Source of the DNA: Pseudoalteromonas sp. S2755
Lineage (GTDB): Bacteria; Pseudomonadota; Gammaproteobacteria; Enterobacterales; Alteromonadaceae
DNA: 55,515 nt
NCBI RefSeq assembly: GCF_005886535.1
Contig: NZ_PNDS01000083.1
Location: 1 to 55,515, forward strand
Direction of reading: 5' to 3'
Shown here: one piece after another, positions 27,807 to 37,292 of the stretch
Numbering within the stretch: position 1 is the first letter of the stretch
How the letters are laid out: each line of letters begins with the position of its first letter
Program-made: the position numbers and the translations under genes
The notes under the pieces: model-generated
Databases searched by the model: none
The model's input: only the letters and a program-made list of their open reading frames with translations
What the model was told of the DNA's origin: nothing

Positions 27807-27882
27807 CAGTTAGATATAAGAAAAAGAAGCGGCTTGGGCGTCTAATTACCCAAAGCTAGCCTTTGACTGAACTATCTAACTG
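27807..27882. repeat. Inverted repeat between tatB and tatC
   Basis: CAGTTAGATA (27807-27816) is exactly complementary to TATCTAACTG (27873-27882), 56 bp apart. A shorter TTGGG/CCCAA pair lies inside. In the leftward mRNA this would fold across the tatB-tatC gap and could set the ratio of the two subunits. Neither arm has a T-run. Confidence 0.45.
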
Positions 27883-27891
27883 CTAGATTGA

Positions 27892-28203
27892 TTAGTCTTT
27901 GTTTTTATTATTTTCGGTTGATTTATAAGAATGTCTGACTGATTCAGCCGCATCTTGTAACTCTTGAACGGATTGCTTGAGTTCGGGGGCCAAATCTTGC
28001 ATTCCCTGTTGTTCCGCTTTCTTTAAATTATTGTGTAGCTCATGAACGCGTAACTCTTCACTTACTTCAGCTTTGACCGAATTAGCAACAGATTTTACCG
28101 TTTTTATCCATCTAGCTACGGTGCGGATTGCAACGGGAAGACGCTCTGGGCCAAGTACAATTAGGCCAACGATAAGAACGACCACTAACTCCCACATACC
28201 CAT
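27892..28203 (-). CDS. tatB: Sec-independent translocase subunit TatB
   Basis: This 103-residue protein has one N-terminal membrane helix (MGMWELVVVLIVGLIVLGPERLP, with the conserved glutamate and the GPERLP hinge), then an amphipathic helix (VAIRTVARWIKTVKSVA) and a charged coiled-coil tail. It partners TatC in recognising twin-arginine signals. It is shorter than E. coli TatB (171 residues), mainly in the tail. It lies 6 bp after tatA. Confidence 0.94.
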   Translation of the reverse strand: MGMWELVVVLIVGLIVLGPERLPVAIRTVARWIKTVKSVANSVKAEVSEELRVHELHNNLKKAEQQGMQDLAPELKQSVQELQDAAESVRHSYKSTENNKNKD

Positions 28204-28209
28204 GTTGAA

Positions 28210-28446
28210 TTACACCTTATCTTTTTCTTTCTCTGATACAGGTTGTGCTTGCTCGGTTGTTGTATTTTTTAACTTCTCTGGCTCAGCGTCGGTCGCCGCT
28301 TGCTCATCCGATACCGCCTTTTTAAAGCCTTTAACTGCACCACCCAAATCACTACCAATACCGCGTAGTTTTTTAGTTCCAAATAACAAAACAATGATGG
28401 CTAAAATAATAAGTAATTGCCAAATACTGATCCCACCGAATCCCAT
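28210..28446 (-). CDS. tatA: Sec-independent translocase subunit TatA
   Basis: This 78-residue pore-forming subunit has a membrane helix ([17 protein letters not shown]) followed by the [24 protein letters not shown] hinge and amphipathic helix of TatA/E. The tail is acidic and glutamine-rich. Many copies assemble at the TatBC receptor to pass folded substrates. It stands 60 bp after ubiB. A TATAAT sits in that gap (28480-28485 on the minus strand), so the tat genes may also have their own promoter. Confidence 0.94.
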   Translation of the reverse strand: MGFGGISIWQLLIILAIIVLLFGTKKLRGIGSDLGGAVKGFKKAVSDEQAATDAEPEKLKNTTTEQAQPVSEKEKDKV

Positions 28447-28506
28447 AATAACTCCATTGATACTTACTGCTTATGAATAATGATTATACGCCTAGCGAGC
28501 AAAAAA

Positions 28507-30111
28507 TCACCCTGTTTTACGCCATGCGCCAATAAATACTAGCACGGCAATAATCGCAAGTAGGCTACTTGCGACAGGCTTGTCAAAAATAAAGCTCAAT
28601 CCCGATATAATTGCAAAACTGCTCGCTGCTAAGCCCAATAATAGAGGCTTGGTCGCAGTATCTGCTTTTTGTGTGACAGTTGGAGGGGGGCGGCGCTTGA
28701 GATTTTGGTAAATCAAATCCGGCAGTTCAGGCATTTTTTCTGCCCAAAATGGTAGGTTTGCATATAGCTTTTTCGCCACTGCGAGAGGGCCAACTTGCTC
28801 TTGCACCCAATGCTCTAAAAAAGGTTTGGCTGTTTTCCACAGATCTAATTGCGGATAAAGCTGGCGTCCTAGGCCTTCTACGTACAGCAGGGTTTTTTGC
28901 AATAATACCAACTGTGGCTGCACTTCCATGTTGAAGCGCCTTGCTGTATTAAACAAATTTACCAGCACATGACCAAACGAGATTTCAGCGAGTGGCTTGT
29001 TAAAAATAGGTTCGCATACAGTGCGAATGGCAAACTCAAACTCTTCTACGCAGGTATCTGCCGGAACCCACCCAGAATCCACATGAAGCTGTGCCACCTG
29101 ACGATAATCACGATTAAAAAAGGCGATAAAGTTTTCGGCCAAATAGCGTTTATCTTCACGGTTTAAGGTGCCAACTATGCCGCAATCTATGCCAATATAC
29201 TTAGGGTTATGAGGATTTTCACGAGAGACAAAAATATTGCCAGGATGCATATCCGCATGGAAAAAACTGTCACGGAATACCTGTGTGAAAAAGACTTCCA
29301 CACCGCGCTCGGCCAATAATTTCATATTGGTGCCTTGCGCTAACAAGGCTTCGGTGTCTGAAACCGGAATACCGTAGATGCGTTCCATCACCAGCACGTT
29401 TTTACGTGAATAATCACTATATACCTCAGGGATATATAGCGAATCTGAGTCTTCAAAGTTGCGTCTGAGTTGAATTGCGTTCGCGCCTTCTCGCATCAAG
29501 TCTAGCTCGTCGAGTAAGGTTTTTTTGTATTCCCTAACAACTTCCACTGGGCGCAGGCGTTTTCCTTCGCTGAGTAAGTTGACAACGATTTTAGCGAAAC
29601 GCTCCATTAAAGAGAGATCGGCATGGATTTGTTTTTCAATATCGGGACGAATAACTTTGATCACGACATCTTTTAACTCATCTTTGTGTTGTAGCTTGGC
29701 AGCGTGTACTTGCGCTATGGAGGCTGAGGCCAACGGCTTTGATTCAAATTCAGCAAAGTATTCATGAATATTGTCGATTTCAAGTGCTTGCTCAATCAGC
29801 TTTTGCGCCATCACAGGGTCAAATGGTTGAACCTGATCCTGCAAAAATGCAAGTTCTTCGGCAATATCTGGTGGCAGTAAATCTCGGCGGGTCGAAAGCA
29901 TCTGGCCGAACTTGATCCACACCGGCCCCAAAGTTTGTAGCGCCAAACGCAAACGTGTGCCTACTGGTTTATCTTTATGTTTGTTGCGCAACCAAAACAA
30001 ACTCGCTCGAGCAAGCTTACCGTACCAAGGCTGCTTATGCGCAGGGACGATTTCGTCTAAACCATAGGTTAAAAATGTTTTGGTGATCTGATGCAAGCGA
30101 AGTAAAGACAA
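28507..30111 (-). CDS. ubiB: UbiB, atypical kinase for ubiquinone biosynthesis
   Basis: This 534-residue membrane-associated ATPase belongs to the ABC1/ADCK/UbiB family. Visible are the KxGQ signature in [21 protein letters not shown], the alanine-rich loop [10 protein letters not shown] that replaces the usual glycine loop, VVIKVIRP with the nucleotide-contact lysine, the [11 protein letters not shown] catalytic-like loop and GIDCGIVG. Two hydrophobic helices end the protein (about residues 495-530). The family supports ubiquinone biosynthesis, probably by acting on lipid intermediates or the Ubi complex. It follows ubiJ by 1 bp in the conserved ubiE-ubiJ-ubiB order. Confidence 0.96.
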   Translation of the reverse strand: MSLLRLHQITKTFLTYGLDEIVPAHKQPWYGKLARASLFWLRNKHKDKPVGTRLRLALQTLGPVWIKFGQMLSTRRDLLPPDIAEELAFLQDQVQPFDPVMAQKLIEQALEIDNIHEYFAEFESKPLASASIAQVHAAKLQHKDELKDVVIKVIRPDIEKQIHADLSLMERFAKIVVNLLSEGKRLRPVEVVREYKKTLLDELDLMREGANAIQLRRNFEDSDSLYIPEVYSDYSRKNVLVMERIYGIPVSDTEALLAQGTNMKLLAERGVEVFFTQVFRDSFFHADMHPGNIFVSRENPHNPKYIGIDCGIVGTLNREDKRYLAENFIAFFNRDYRQVAQLHVDSGWVPADTCVEEFEFAIRTVCEPIFNKPLAEISFGHVLVNLFNTARRFNMEVQPQLVLLQKTLLYVEGLGRQLYPQLDLWKTAKPFLEHWVQEQVGPLAVAKKLYANLPFWAEKMPELPDLIYQNLKRRPPPTVTQKADTATKPLLLGLAASSFAIISGLSFIFDKPVASSLLAIIAVLVFIGAWRKTG

Positions 30112-30112
30112 C

Positions 30113-30727
30113 CTAATTTCCTTTGTTTTGCTGAAGTAATGCGCTGAGGCGTTGATTTAAGCTTTCGACTTGATTGTTTAATGTTCTCACTTGCTGCTTA
30201 AACTGTTGAAACTCGAGCGGGTGAGGCGCAACCCTCAACTCATCTTGAAATAACCCAGTTAGGGTTACCTTGGCTACCTGTCCATCTTGCTTTACGCGAT
30301 GCGCTAACTTATGAAAGGTATCTACGGCAACTTGTGCGGGCCCATCACCGACATATTTGGCGAGGTGTTCCGCCCAATCAATATCAAGTGTTGCTAATGC
30401 ATTACTATATAGTTGTGCGAGCGATAAATCCCCTTCAAGATCGAGCTTATCTTTACGGATAAGCGCAGTGAGTTGGCTTGGATCTTTGAGCTCAAGCAAG
30501 GTTGGTAAATCGGCACTAATTGAACAATCGGCTTCGCCATCAAAAGGGCACAGAACATGAATGTTAATGCCTGTGTAAGTCACAGCTAAACAAGTATTTT
30601 GATCTCGAATATCAACACTGAGCACTTTGTGTTGGCCTTTACTTAGCACATGCTTTAGCTCAGGTGAGAGTTTAAGGCCTTTGTTTAAAGCTGTTTCAAG
30701 TACGGCGCCAAGTAATGAAGCTAACAC
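30113..30727 (-). CDS. ubiJ: UbiJ, lipid-binding accessory factor for ubiquinone biosynthesis
   Basis: This 204-residue protein has an N-terminal SCP2-type lipid-binding domain (about residues 15-110, with [18 protein letters not shown]) and a C-terminal coiled coil ([26 protein letters not shown]). In E. coli UbiJ, with UbiK, forms part of the soluble Ubi complex that carries the hydrophobic intermediates. Sequence similarity across genera is low, but the position between ubiE (8 bp) and ubiB (1 bp) and the domain order settle the call. Confidence 0.92.
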   Translation of the reverse strand: MLASLLGAVLETALNKGLKLSPELKHVLSKGQHKVLSVDIRDQNTCLAVTYTGINIHVLCPFDGEADCSISADLPTLLELKDPSQLTALIRKDKLDLEGDLSLAQLYSNALATLDIDWAEHLAKYVGDGPAQVAVDTFHKLAHRVKQDGQVAKVTLTGLFQDELRVAPHPLEFQQFKQQVRTLNNQVESLNQRLSALLQQNKGN

Positions 30728-30735
30728 AACAACTC

Positions 30736-31491
30736 CTAGAATTTAAAGCCACGATGAAGGGCGACGATGCCTCCGGTCATATTTTGATAGTCAGTTTGTT
30801 CAAAACCGGCTTCATCCATCATGGATTTTAATGTCTCTTGGTCAGGGTGCATACGAATAGATTCAGCTAGGTAGCGATAAGATTCACTGTCATTCGCGAC
30901 CAATTTACCCATCGCAGGAAGTAGCGTAAATGAATACATGTCATATAGTTTTGCCAGTGCTTCGTTGTCGGTCTTTGAAAATTCAAGGACCAGTAGACGT
31001 CCACCCGGCTTGAGCACTCGGTACATAGAGCGAAGTGCCTTGCTTTGATCTGTGACGTTACGTAGACCGAAAGCTATCGTGATCACATCAAATGTATTGT
31101 CGTCAAATGGCAGCATTTCTGCGTTCATTTGAACGTATTCGATATTGCTAACAAGTCCTAGGTCGCGTAGTTTTTCGCGCCCTACTTTCAGCATTGAGTT
31201 GTTAATATCGCCTAATACGACTTGTCCTTTATCACCAACTAACTCACTAAATTTTGCAGTTAAATCACCCGTACCGCCAGCAAGATCAAGCACTTTGTGA
31301 CCAGCGCGTACACCTGAGCAGGCAATAGTTTGACGCTTCCACAAACGATGGATACCGAATGACATCAGATCATTCATGATGTCGTATTTTGCAGCTACAG
31401 AATGAAATACGTCTGCAACCATAGAGGCTTTTTTGTCGGTCTCGACTGTTTTGTATCCAAAGTGGGTAGTATTGTCTTGTGACTCTTTCAT
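30736..31491 (-). CDS. ubiE: UbiE, ubiquinone/menaquinone C-methyltransferase
   Basis: This 251-residue SAM-dependent enzyme methylates the ring in both ubiquinone and menaquinone synthesis. Class I motifs are visible: [17 protein letters not shown] for [28 protein letters not shown] and [11 protein letters not shown]. Length equals that of E. coli UbiE when the ATG at 31491 is used, with GGAA upstream. The frame extends to a TTG at 31515. It is the first gene of the ubi-tat run. Confidence 0.96.
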   Translation of the reverse strand: MKESQDNTTHFGYKTVETDKKASMVADVFHSVAAKYDIMNDLMSFGIHRLWKRQTIACSGVRAGHKVLDLAGGTGDLTAKFSELVGDKGQVVLGDINNSMLKVGREKLRDLGLVSNIEYVQMNAEMLPFDDNTFDVITIAFGLRNVTDQSKALRSMYRVLKPGGRLLVLEFSKTDNEALAKLYDMYSFTLLPAMGKLVANDSESYRYLAESIRMHPDQETLKSMMDEAGFEQTDYQNMTGGIVALHRGFKF

Positions 31492-31526
31492 GTGGGTTCC
31501 ATCATTACTCTGCAACTATGCTTGCT

Positions 31527-31556
31527 AGTGTACTTGATTGGTAGCCTTAGGTGCAA
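31527..31556 (-). promoter_or_regulatory. Candidate promoter of the ubiE operon
   Basis: On the minus strand TTGCAC (31551-31556) and TACACT (31527-31532) are spaced by 18 bp. Transcription would start about 30 bp before the ubiE ATG. Confidence 0.4.
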
Positions 31557-31609
31557 TTTCTTATCCGTGTTGTATTGTTGAAAATGCAAACAAAAGAGGA
31601 TATTGCGGA

Positions 31610-32623
31610 TCAGTGACTAATATAACAGTGTTGGCCGAGAGAGTGTGCTTTCTGTGCCGCGTAACCTGCGCGTTTTGCCAACACATTAAAGTCTTGCTCT
31701 GGTGCAAGTTGGGCTATCCCAAGGGCCAGAGACACATTGGGTAATGGAATTTTCCCTTTCGCGCTAACAAACTTTAATCGCTCAACACCTTTACGCACTT
31801 TTTCCGCGATAACACTCGCGGTATCTAAATCTACATCGGCAAGGATAACCGTGAATTCTTTTTTACCTGTGCGACCAGGTAAGCCGCTTTCAACGACATA
31901 ACGTTTGATATTATTGGCGATACGATTAAGCACAACTTCACCCACAACATCACCAAACCGTGTTGAAAAGTCGTCAAGGTTATCAACTTGTATAGAAAGC
32001 GCACAGACGGATTTTTGCTGCGATTGCCATAGGGACACTTTTTGATGAAGATAGTGACGCTTATAAAGACCCGTTTGTGGGTCTAATAAGTGTTGTTTAC
32101 GCAAGTCGAGTAGTAACTTTTGATTACGTTCATAATCTAAACGCGATTTTATTAACGCTTGTTTAAATTGTTTGTGCTGTTTTAGCAATAGCTCAGTTTG
32201 TTTGGTGAGTGTTGATAGTGCGCGCTTACTCTTTTGAATGTTGTGTTCATCTAAATTATGCACACATTGACTGACTTGTTGGGCAAAGCGAATAACCTGC
32301 TTTTGTGAGGTTTCCGCATTTTCGTGTAATTCAGTCACCAAAGAATCAACGCCTTCAAGCAGTTCAGATTGTGTTTTTTGTCCTTGATCTAGAAACTGAT
32401 AGTAGAGTTGTTCAATGAATACACAGTCTATTTTTGTGTGTGCTTTGATGGCTTTATTGATGGCACAGTCGAGATCTTTGTTCGTGGCGCTAATATGGGT
32501 ATAAGCAACCTGATAATTTAAAGGCGTGGGCGGCAAATGATGTTGCTCTAAAAACAGGCACACCTGTGTCATTTTTTCTTGGGCAACAGCCATGGGATCA
32601 TGGAACATCATTTCATTTACCAC
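31610..32623 (-). CDS. Cytoplasmic protein with a degenerate GGDEF domain
   Basis: This 337-residue protein has no membrane segment. Residues 1-90 are helical and residues 95-180 form a coiled coil (with KQTELLLKQHKQFKQAL). A GGDEF-like domain follows from about 180, beginning with the usual DPQTGLYKRHYL. The signature is GKKEF (253-257) rather than GGDEF or GGEEF, and the metal loop reads VDNLDDFSTRFG instead of DIDxFKxxND. It is therefore unlikely to make cyclic di-GMP. It may act as a receptor for a nucleotide or as a scaffold. The true start may be the Met at residue 5 or 6. It reads away from the DUF885 gene. Confidence 0.8.
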   Translation of the reverse strand: MVNEMMFHDPMAVAQEKMTQVCLFLEQHHLPPTPLNYQVAYTHISATNKDLDCAINKAIKAHTKIDCVFIEQLYYQFLDQGQKTQSELLEGVDSLVTELHENAETSQKQVIRFAQQVSQCVHNLDEHNIQKSKRALSTLTKQTELLLKQHKQFKQALIKSRLDYERNQKLLLDLRKQHLLDPQTGLYKRHYLHQKVSLWQSQQKSVCALSIQVDNLDDFSTRFGDVVGEVVLNRIANNIKRYVVESGLPGRTGKKEFTVILADVDLDTASVIAEKVRKGVERLKFVSAKGKIPLPNVSLALGIAQLAPEQDFNVLAKRAGYAAQKAHSLGQHCYISH

Positions 32624-32996
32624 AACAATTAATTATCAAACGTTAATGAACTACCACCAACTCCTTCGGTGTAACTCTTGTCCTAATTGCACTAGACCTA
32701 CATTAATCTGTATCGTCCGAATTTAAAAGTAAAAAATTTGTCTTTGAAATAGAAAATTTACATTTTTTTGTTGAATTGCTGATTTTCTCATCAATTTTTA
32801 CTAGGTTGAGTAAATTGTATTCGATCTGAGATATTCGTGATTCTGTCGAATTAAGTTGCATCTGTTACGGGACTCTCCTACTTTGACTAGCAGAAAGTTC
32901 ATTTCACCATAACAAAAGCTCAGAACGATGGATAACCATGATCTTTTGGCTATTTTACCGCGAGCTGAGTAACAACAAAGTATTGAGGAAATCAGC
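32624..32996. other. Divergent intergenic region, no gene seen
   Basis: This AT-rich stretch must hold the promoters of the leftward GGDEF-like gene and the rightward DUF885 gene. I see no coding frame, RNA gene or strong hairpin in it, and no confident -10/-35 pair. Confidence 0.5.
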
Positions 32997-34778
32997 GTGT
33001 TATCACCAAAATTAAAGCTATGGACTAAGCGTTCAAGCGTCGCCGTTTATTTAACTGTCGCCTTATCTGGTTGTGCTATTACCGGAACTGACAATAACGC
33101 TGAGTTTACTCAAATAGCTGGCAGCGTTATGAAATTTAGAAGTGATAACAACGCCTATGGTCGCAGTGATACAAAAGCAGAGTTTCTACTACCAAACCTC
33201 AGTGCAGAAAAGTTGGCGACCACAAATCAACAGCGTCTACAGTTTTTGGCTCAGCTCGATAATATCGACACTTCAGCGCTAAGTGAGGAAAACCAAATCA
33301 ATCTCACGATATTGCGTGCACAAGTGCAGAATAACGTCGATGAATATCGGTTTCATAGCCATTATATGCCGCTCACCTCGGAATACGGTTTTCATTCCGG
33401 TCTATCTTTTATGATCTCGAGTCATGACTTTAAGAAACGTGCTGGTTACGAGCTATATTTGGCACGTTTGCAGCAGGTTCCACGCTATTTTAAGCAAAAT
33501 ATCGACTGGATGAAAGAAGGTATAGCGGTTGGCCTGACTCAGCCGAAAGCGGTGCTTGAAGGTTATGAAAGTTCTATCGAAGCTTATATAGTTGATGATG
33601 TGACAAAATCCGAGTTTTATGGCCCGTTTACGCAAAACCAAGCGGGTTTGCCTGATGCCGAATTTAAAGCATTGCAACAGCGTGCCAAAAAGATTATTCA
33701 AGGGGATGTGATCGCAGCATATCAAGATTACCTTAATTTCTTTGTTAATGAGTATCGTCCAGCCGCGAGAACTGAAATTGGAATTTCTTCGACACCAAAT
33801 GGTGAGGCGTTTTATGCGAATCGAGCGAAATACTATACCACCACGAATATGACGCCTAAGGAGATCCACGAACTTGGTCTCAAAGAGGTGGCTCGGATCC
33901 GTGCGGAGATGGAAAAAATTATTAAAAAAGTAGGCTTTAAGGGATCTTTTGCCGACTTTGTGCAGTTCTTAAGAACCGATCCACAGTTTTATGCTAAAAC
34001 CCCCGAAGCGTTACTTAAAGAAGCTGCATATATAGCAAAGAAGATGGATGCTCAGCTACCTAAGCTATTCCATACATTACCAAGAAAGCCATACGGTGTC
34101 GCCCCAGTACCTGCGGGCATTGCGCCTAAATATACGACTGGGCGTTATTCGGGGGCACGCAGTGATACTGATGCAGGCTACTATTGGGTAAATACCTACG
34201 CGCTGGATAAGCGCCCGTTGTACGTATTAGAAGCATTGACTCTACATGAGGCCGTGCCTGGTCACCATTTGCAGATCTCCTTGAATGCTGAGCTTGATTA
34301 CCTACCGGAATATCGTCGTAACGAATATATTTCAGCTTTTGGTGAAGGGTGGGGGTTATATTCTGAATTTTTGGGTATCGAAGCGGGGTTCTATCAAGAC
34401 CCTTACAGTGATTTTGGACGTTTAACCTACGAGATGTGGCGAGCGGCTCGTTTGGTTGTAGATACCGGCATGCATATGTTTGGCTGGAGTCGCGAGCGAG
34501 CGATGAACTTTATGAAAGACAACACTGCCCTGTCCTTACATAATGTTAAAACGGAAACTGACCGCTATATCTCGTGGCCGGCTCAAGCACTGTCATACAA
34601 AATTGGTGAGCTAACCATTAAGCGGCTACGTCGCAAAGCGGAAAAAGCATTGGGCGATCAATTTGATATCCGTGAATTCCACCATCAAATCTTACGTCAT
34701 GGCTCTGTGCCATTATTCGTGCTTGAAGACCAAATCGACAAATATATTGAAACCACGATGAATCAAGCGCGTAAGTAA
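32997..34778 (+). CDS. DUF885-family lipoprotein, putative zinc metalloprotein
   Basis: This 593-residue protein is predicted to be a lipoprotein (lipobox LSGC, Cys26). The DUF885 domain takes up the rest and contains the family zinc motif HEAVPGHHLQ (His417, Glu418, His423/424) and the downstream acid-rich SAFGEGWGLYSEFLG. Members are regarded as zinc peptidases with thermolysin-like motifs, but substrates are mostly unknown. The start is a GTG with GAGG 8 bp upstream. A terminator follows 20 bp after the stop. The gene is monocistronic. Confidence 0.85.
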   Translation: MLSPKLKLWTKRSSVAVYLTVALSGCAITGTDNNAEFTQIAGSVMKFRSDNNAYGRSDTKAEFLLPNLSAEKLATTNQQRLQFLAQLDNIDTSALSEENQINLTILRAQVQNNVDEYRFHSHYMPLTSEYGFHSGLSFMISSHDFKKRAGYELYLARLQQVPRYFKQNIDWMKEGIAVGLTQPKAVLEGYESSIEAYIVDDVTKSEFYGPFTQNQAGLPDAEFKALQQRAKKIIQGDVIAAYQDYLNFFVNEYRPAARTEIGISSTPNGEAFYANRAKYYTTTNMTPKEIHELGLKEVARIRAEMEKIIKKVGFKGSFADFVQFLRTDPQFYAKTPEALLKEAAYIAKKMDAQLPKLFHTLPRKPYGVAPVPAGIAPKYTTGRYSGARSDTDAGYYWVNTYALDKRPLYVLEALTLHEAVPGHHLQISLNAELDYLPEYRRNEYISAFGEGWGLYSEFLGIEAGFYQDPYSDFGRLTYEMWRAARLVVDTGMHMFGWSRERAMNFMKDNTALSLHNVKTETDRYISWPAQALSYKIGELTIKRLRRKAEKALGDQFDIREFHHQILRHGSVPLFVLEDQIDKYIETTMNQARK

Positions 34779-34798
34779 TCGAGATTATCCATTAAATA

Positions 34799-34830
34799 AA
34801 AAAGCCCAAAGTGAAGGCGTTGGGCTTTTA
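34799..34830 (+). terminator. Intrinsic terminator after the DUF885 gene
   Basis: AAAAGCCCAA and TTGGGCTTTT form a 10-bp stem around about ten bases. It is nearly symmetrical with A- and T-runs on both sides, so it can serve the leftward mtnK as well. Confidence 0.85.
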
Positions 34831-34853
34831 TCATTTTATTAGCCTAAGCTAGT

Positions 34854-36056
34854 TTAGTTTACAAAACTAATAATTAGCTGATACACATCATCGGTTGTTT
34901 GGCATTTATTGGCATTAATGATGAGCTGTTCACCTAAGTGCAGCGCTCGCTGTTGTACCGCTAAGCGCGCATCTTCATCTTCAATCGCATCTATGTCTGC
35001 AACATGTGCGAGACCAATGGTGCGGCGGATCAATTCACACCCACAATAACCAACCGCGTCTTGCAATACCTTAGTGAGAAAGTATTCCGCATAGCCATCT
35101 GCTTGCAATGAGAGATCGCGTGTTTGTGTTTTCGCCAGTCCAAGCCAAGTGGCATAGAAGTTAGATAAGGTGGTGGCGATACTATCGAGTAAATAAACCT
35201 GCATATTTCGACGTTTTGGCAGAGCGGTAATACGAGCATGTTGGGCACAGTAGTTAAGCAGTAAATTGCCGATAAATGAGCCTAAATCAAAGCCTATGGG
35301 GCCAAAAAAGCCAAACTCTGGATCGATTAGCTTAGTGTGGTGTGCATCGACGAAAATACTGCCTGTATGGACATCACCATGAAGTAAAGTTTCTGGTGCA
35401 TTGAGAAATTGGGCTTTGAGTTTTGCCACTTCAACTAATAACGTCTTATTTCTTCTCAGCATTTCCACAGACGCTTGCAATGCAGCAGGAAAGTTGTTTC
35501 TTTCAGCGTCGCGGTATGGGTCGTCAAAGAACAAATCTTCAGTGATCGAACACAGTTCAGGGTTGGTGAACTCGGCGACTAGGGCTTTCTTTTCACTCGG
35601 CGTTAAGTAAAAACTTGAGTGATAAAAGCTGGTTTTCGCTAGGTAACTTGCGACGTCTTTACTGAGTCTTGCAAAGGTGTTCGCTTGGTTTAATTCACCG
35701 CGCAAAATGCGTAGATGACCAAGATCTTCCAACACCGTTACTGCAAGCTCTGTATTGTGGTGCAGCACTTTTACTGTGGTATCTGAGCAGATCTCACCAT
35801 GGCGTTGTAACACACTGGCTTCAATTCTGGCTCTGTCTAACGTCAGTGGCCAGCTCTCTCCCACACATCGAGCGTAAGGCAAAGCTTGCTTGACGATGAT
35901 GCTATTTTCTTGCGTATCTTGTACGCGGAAAACCAAATTCAGATTGCCATCACCAAACTCATAACAAGATAAGGTTGCATCTTTATCGAAGAAGCTTCCT
36001 AAATTAGTAATGTAATCAATAACTTTTTCTGCATCAAATTCAATGTAGCTCGACAT
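34854..36056 (-). CDS. mtnK: 5-Methylthioribose kinase
   Basis: This 400-residue cytoplasmic kinase turns 5-methylthioribose into its 1-phosphate, the entry to the methionine salvage branch. It belongs to the choline-kinase-like fold. Motifs are the glycine loop YEFGDGNLNLVFRV, the lysine in SIIVKQALPY, the catalytic-loop HGDVHTGS (Asp228) and the metal-binding DPEFGFFGPIGFDLG (Asp245). It diverges from mtnA, and the 120 bp between them carries a MetJ-like box array. Methylthioadenosine nucleosidase, which makes its substrate, is not in the window. Confidence 0.95.
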   Translation of the reverse strand: MSSYIEFDAEKVIDYITNLGSFFDKDATLSCYEFGDGNLNLVFRVQDTQENSIIVKQALPYARCVGESWPLTLDRARIEASVLQRHGEICSDTTVKVLHHNTELAVTVLEDLGHLRILRGELNQANTFARLSKDVASYLAKTSFYHSSFYLTPSEKKALVAEFTNPELCSITEDLFFDDPYRDAERNNFPAALQASVEMLRRNKTLLVEVAKLKAQFLNAPETLLHGDVHTGSIFVDAHHTKLIDPEFGFFGPIGFDLGSFIGNLLLNYCAQHARITALPKRRNMQVYLLDSIATTLSNFYATWLGLAKTQTRDLSLQADGYAEYFLTKVLQDAVGYCGCELIRRTIGLAHVADIDAIEDEDARLAVQQRALHLGEQLIINANKCQTTDDVYQLIISFVN

Positions 36057-36101
36057 GTTTCTGCACCTTGTGGATATTTACTATTAGCATTCTATATTTT
36101 T

Positions 36102-36141
36102 AAATGTTTAGATGTCTATACTTCTTTAGATCTTGATGTAA
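36102..36141. promoter_or_regulatory. MetJ-like met-box array between mtnK and mtnA
   Basis: Five consecutive 8-mers fit the met-box pattern AGACGTCT to varying degrees: AAATGTTT, AGATGTCT (7 of 8), ATACTTCT (6 of 8), TTAGATCT and TGATGTAA. MetJ binds two or more adjacent boxes with SAM as co-repressor. The core CTATACTTCTTT recurs almost exactly in the other mtn control region (41826-41837). Confidence 0.6.
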
Positions 36142-36176
36142 AATATCATTAGTACACTTTGAAAGAGCGGGATGTC

Positions 36177-37199
36177 ATGAAAACCTTAATTGCACGTAGT
36201 CTTAAATTCGAATCGGGCGTGGTACAGGTATTGGATCAATACTTACTGCCACATCAACAGGTGTGGCATGAATGCCGCGACGTTGCGACGATGAGCGAGC
36301 TAATTCTGACACTTAAGGTCCGCGGCGCTCCGCTTATTGGTTTAGCGGCAAGTTTGTTAATTGGTTATCTTGCCGAACAGGGAGAAGATAAAGACACAAT
36401 TGCCCGTTCGATAGATGAACTTGAAGCAACACGCCCTACAGCGGTGAATTTAATGTACTGCATGGCGAGATTGCGTGAAGCGTTACAAGCGAATGATTGG
36501 CAACAACAAGTGATCACAACCGCTGAACAGTTATTTGAAGAAGACACTGCGCTATGCGACCGTATGGCAAACATAGGTGCGGAGCTTGTGAATGCGGGAG
36601 ACAATATTCTTACTCACTGTAATACTGGTGCGCTGGCAACGGCAGGTGTAGGCACCGCGCTTGGCGTAATTCATCATGCTGCAAAACAACATGGTGACAT
36701 TCATGTTTGGGTTGATGAGACTAGGCCACTGTTACAAGGTGGCAGGCTTACCGCGTTTGAACTAGATGCATGGCAAATCCCATACACGCTAATTTGTGAC
36801 AATATGGCTGCGAGTTTAATGGCGGCGGGTAAAGTCGATAAAATCTTTGTGGGTGCAGATAGGATTGCGGCAAACGGTGATTTCGCCAATAAAGTCGGCA
36901 CTTATAATCTAGCGGTGTTAGCCCATTTCCATAATATTCCTTTTTATGTGGTCGCCCCAATCACAACTTTAGATAGCAGTTGTCCAAATGGCGCAGCCAT
37001 TCCAATTGAACAACGCGCCAAAGGCGAAGTAACAGGTGTCAGTGGTAGTTTTGGTGATTGCCAATGGGCACCCAACAATGCCGAGGTATATAACCCAGCA
37101 TTTGATGTTACGCCAGCGAGTTTGATCACCGGATGGGTGTTGGATACGGGGTTGTTTACGGTTGATGAGGTTGCCCAAGGTGTATTTTCACAAAGTTAA
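36177..37199 (+). CDS. mtnA: Methylthioribose-1-phosphate isomerase
   Basis: This 340-residue isomerase converts methylthioribose-1-phosphate to methylthioribulose-1-phosphate. It has the eIF2B-alpha-like fold, with [12 protein letters not shown], the catalytic cysteine in [10 protein letters not shown] (Cys148), [18 protein letters not shown] and the catalytic aspartate in [20 protein letters not shown] (Asp228). The ATG at 36177 fits family length; the frame opens earlier at a TTG (36159) without support. It is transcribed away from mtnK. Confidence 0.95.
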   Translation: MKTLIARSLKFESGVVQVLDQYLLPHQQVWHECRDVATMSELILTLKVRGAPLIGLAASLLIGYLAEQGEDKDTIARSIDELEATRPTAVNLMYCMARLREALQANDWQQQVITTAEQLFEEDTALCDRMANIGAELVNAGDNILTHCNTGALATAGVGTALGVIHHAAKQHGDIHVWVDETRPLLQGGRLTAFELDAWQIPYTLICDNMAASLMAAGKVDKIFVGADRIAANGDFANKVGTYNLAVLAHFHNIPFYVVAPITTLDSSCPNGAAIPIEQRAKGEVTGVSGSFGDCQWAPNNAEVYNPAFDVTPASLITGWVLDTGLFTVDEVAQGVFSQS

Positions 37200-37292
37200 A
37201 CATTTGTAATTACTTTAACTACTCGTAAATCCAAAATCTTGTTAAACTGTACCCATTTTGTGCTTTGATATAAATGGAGAAAGTAAAACAGG

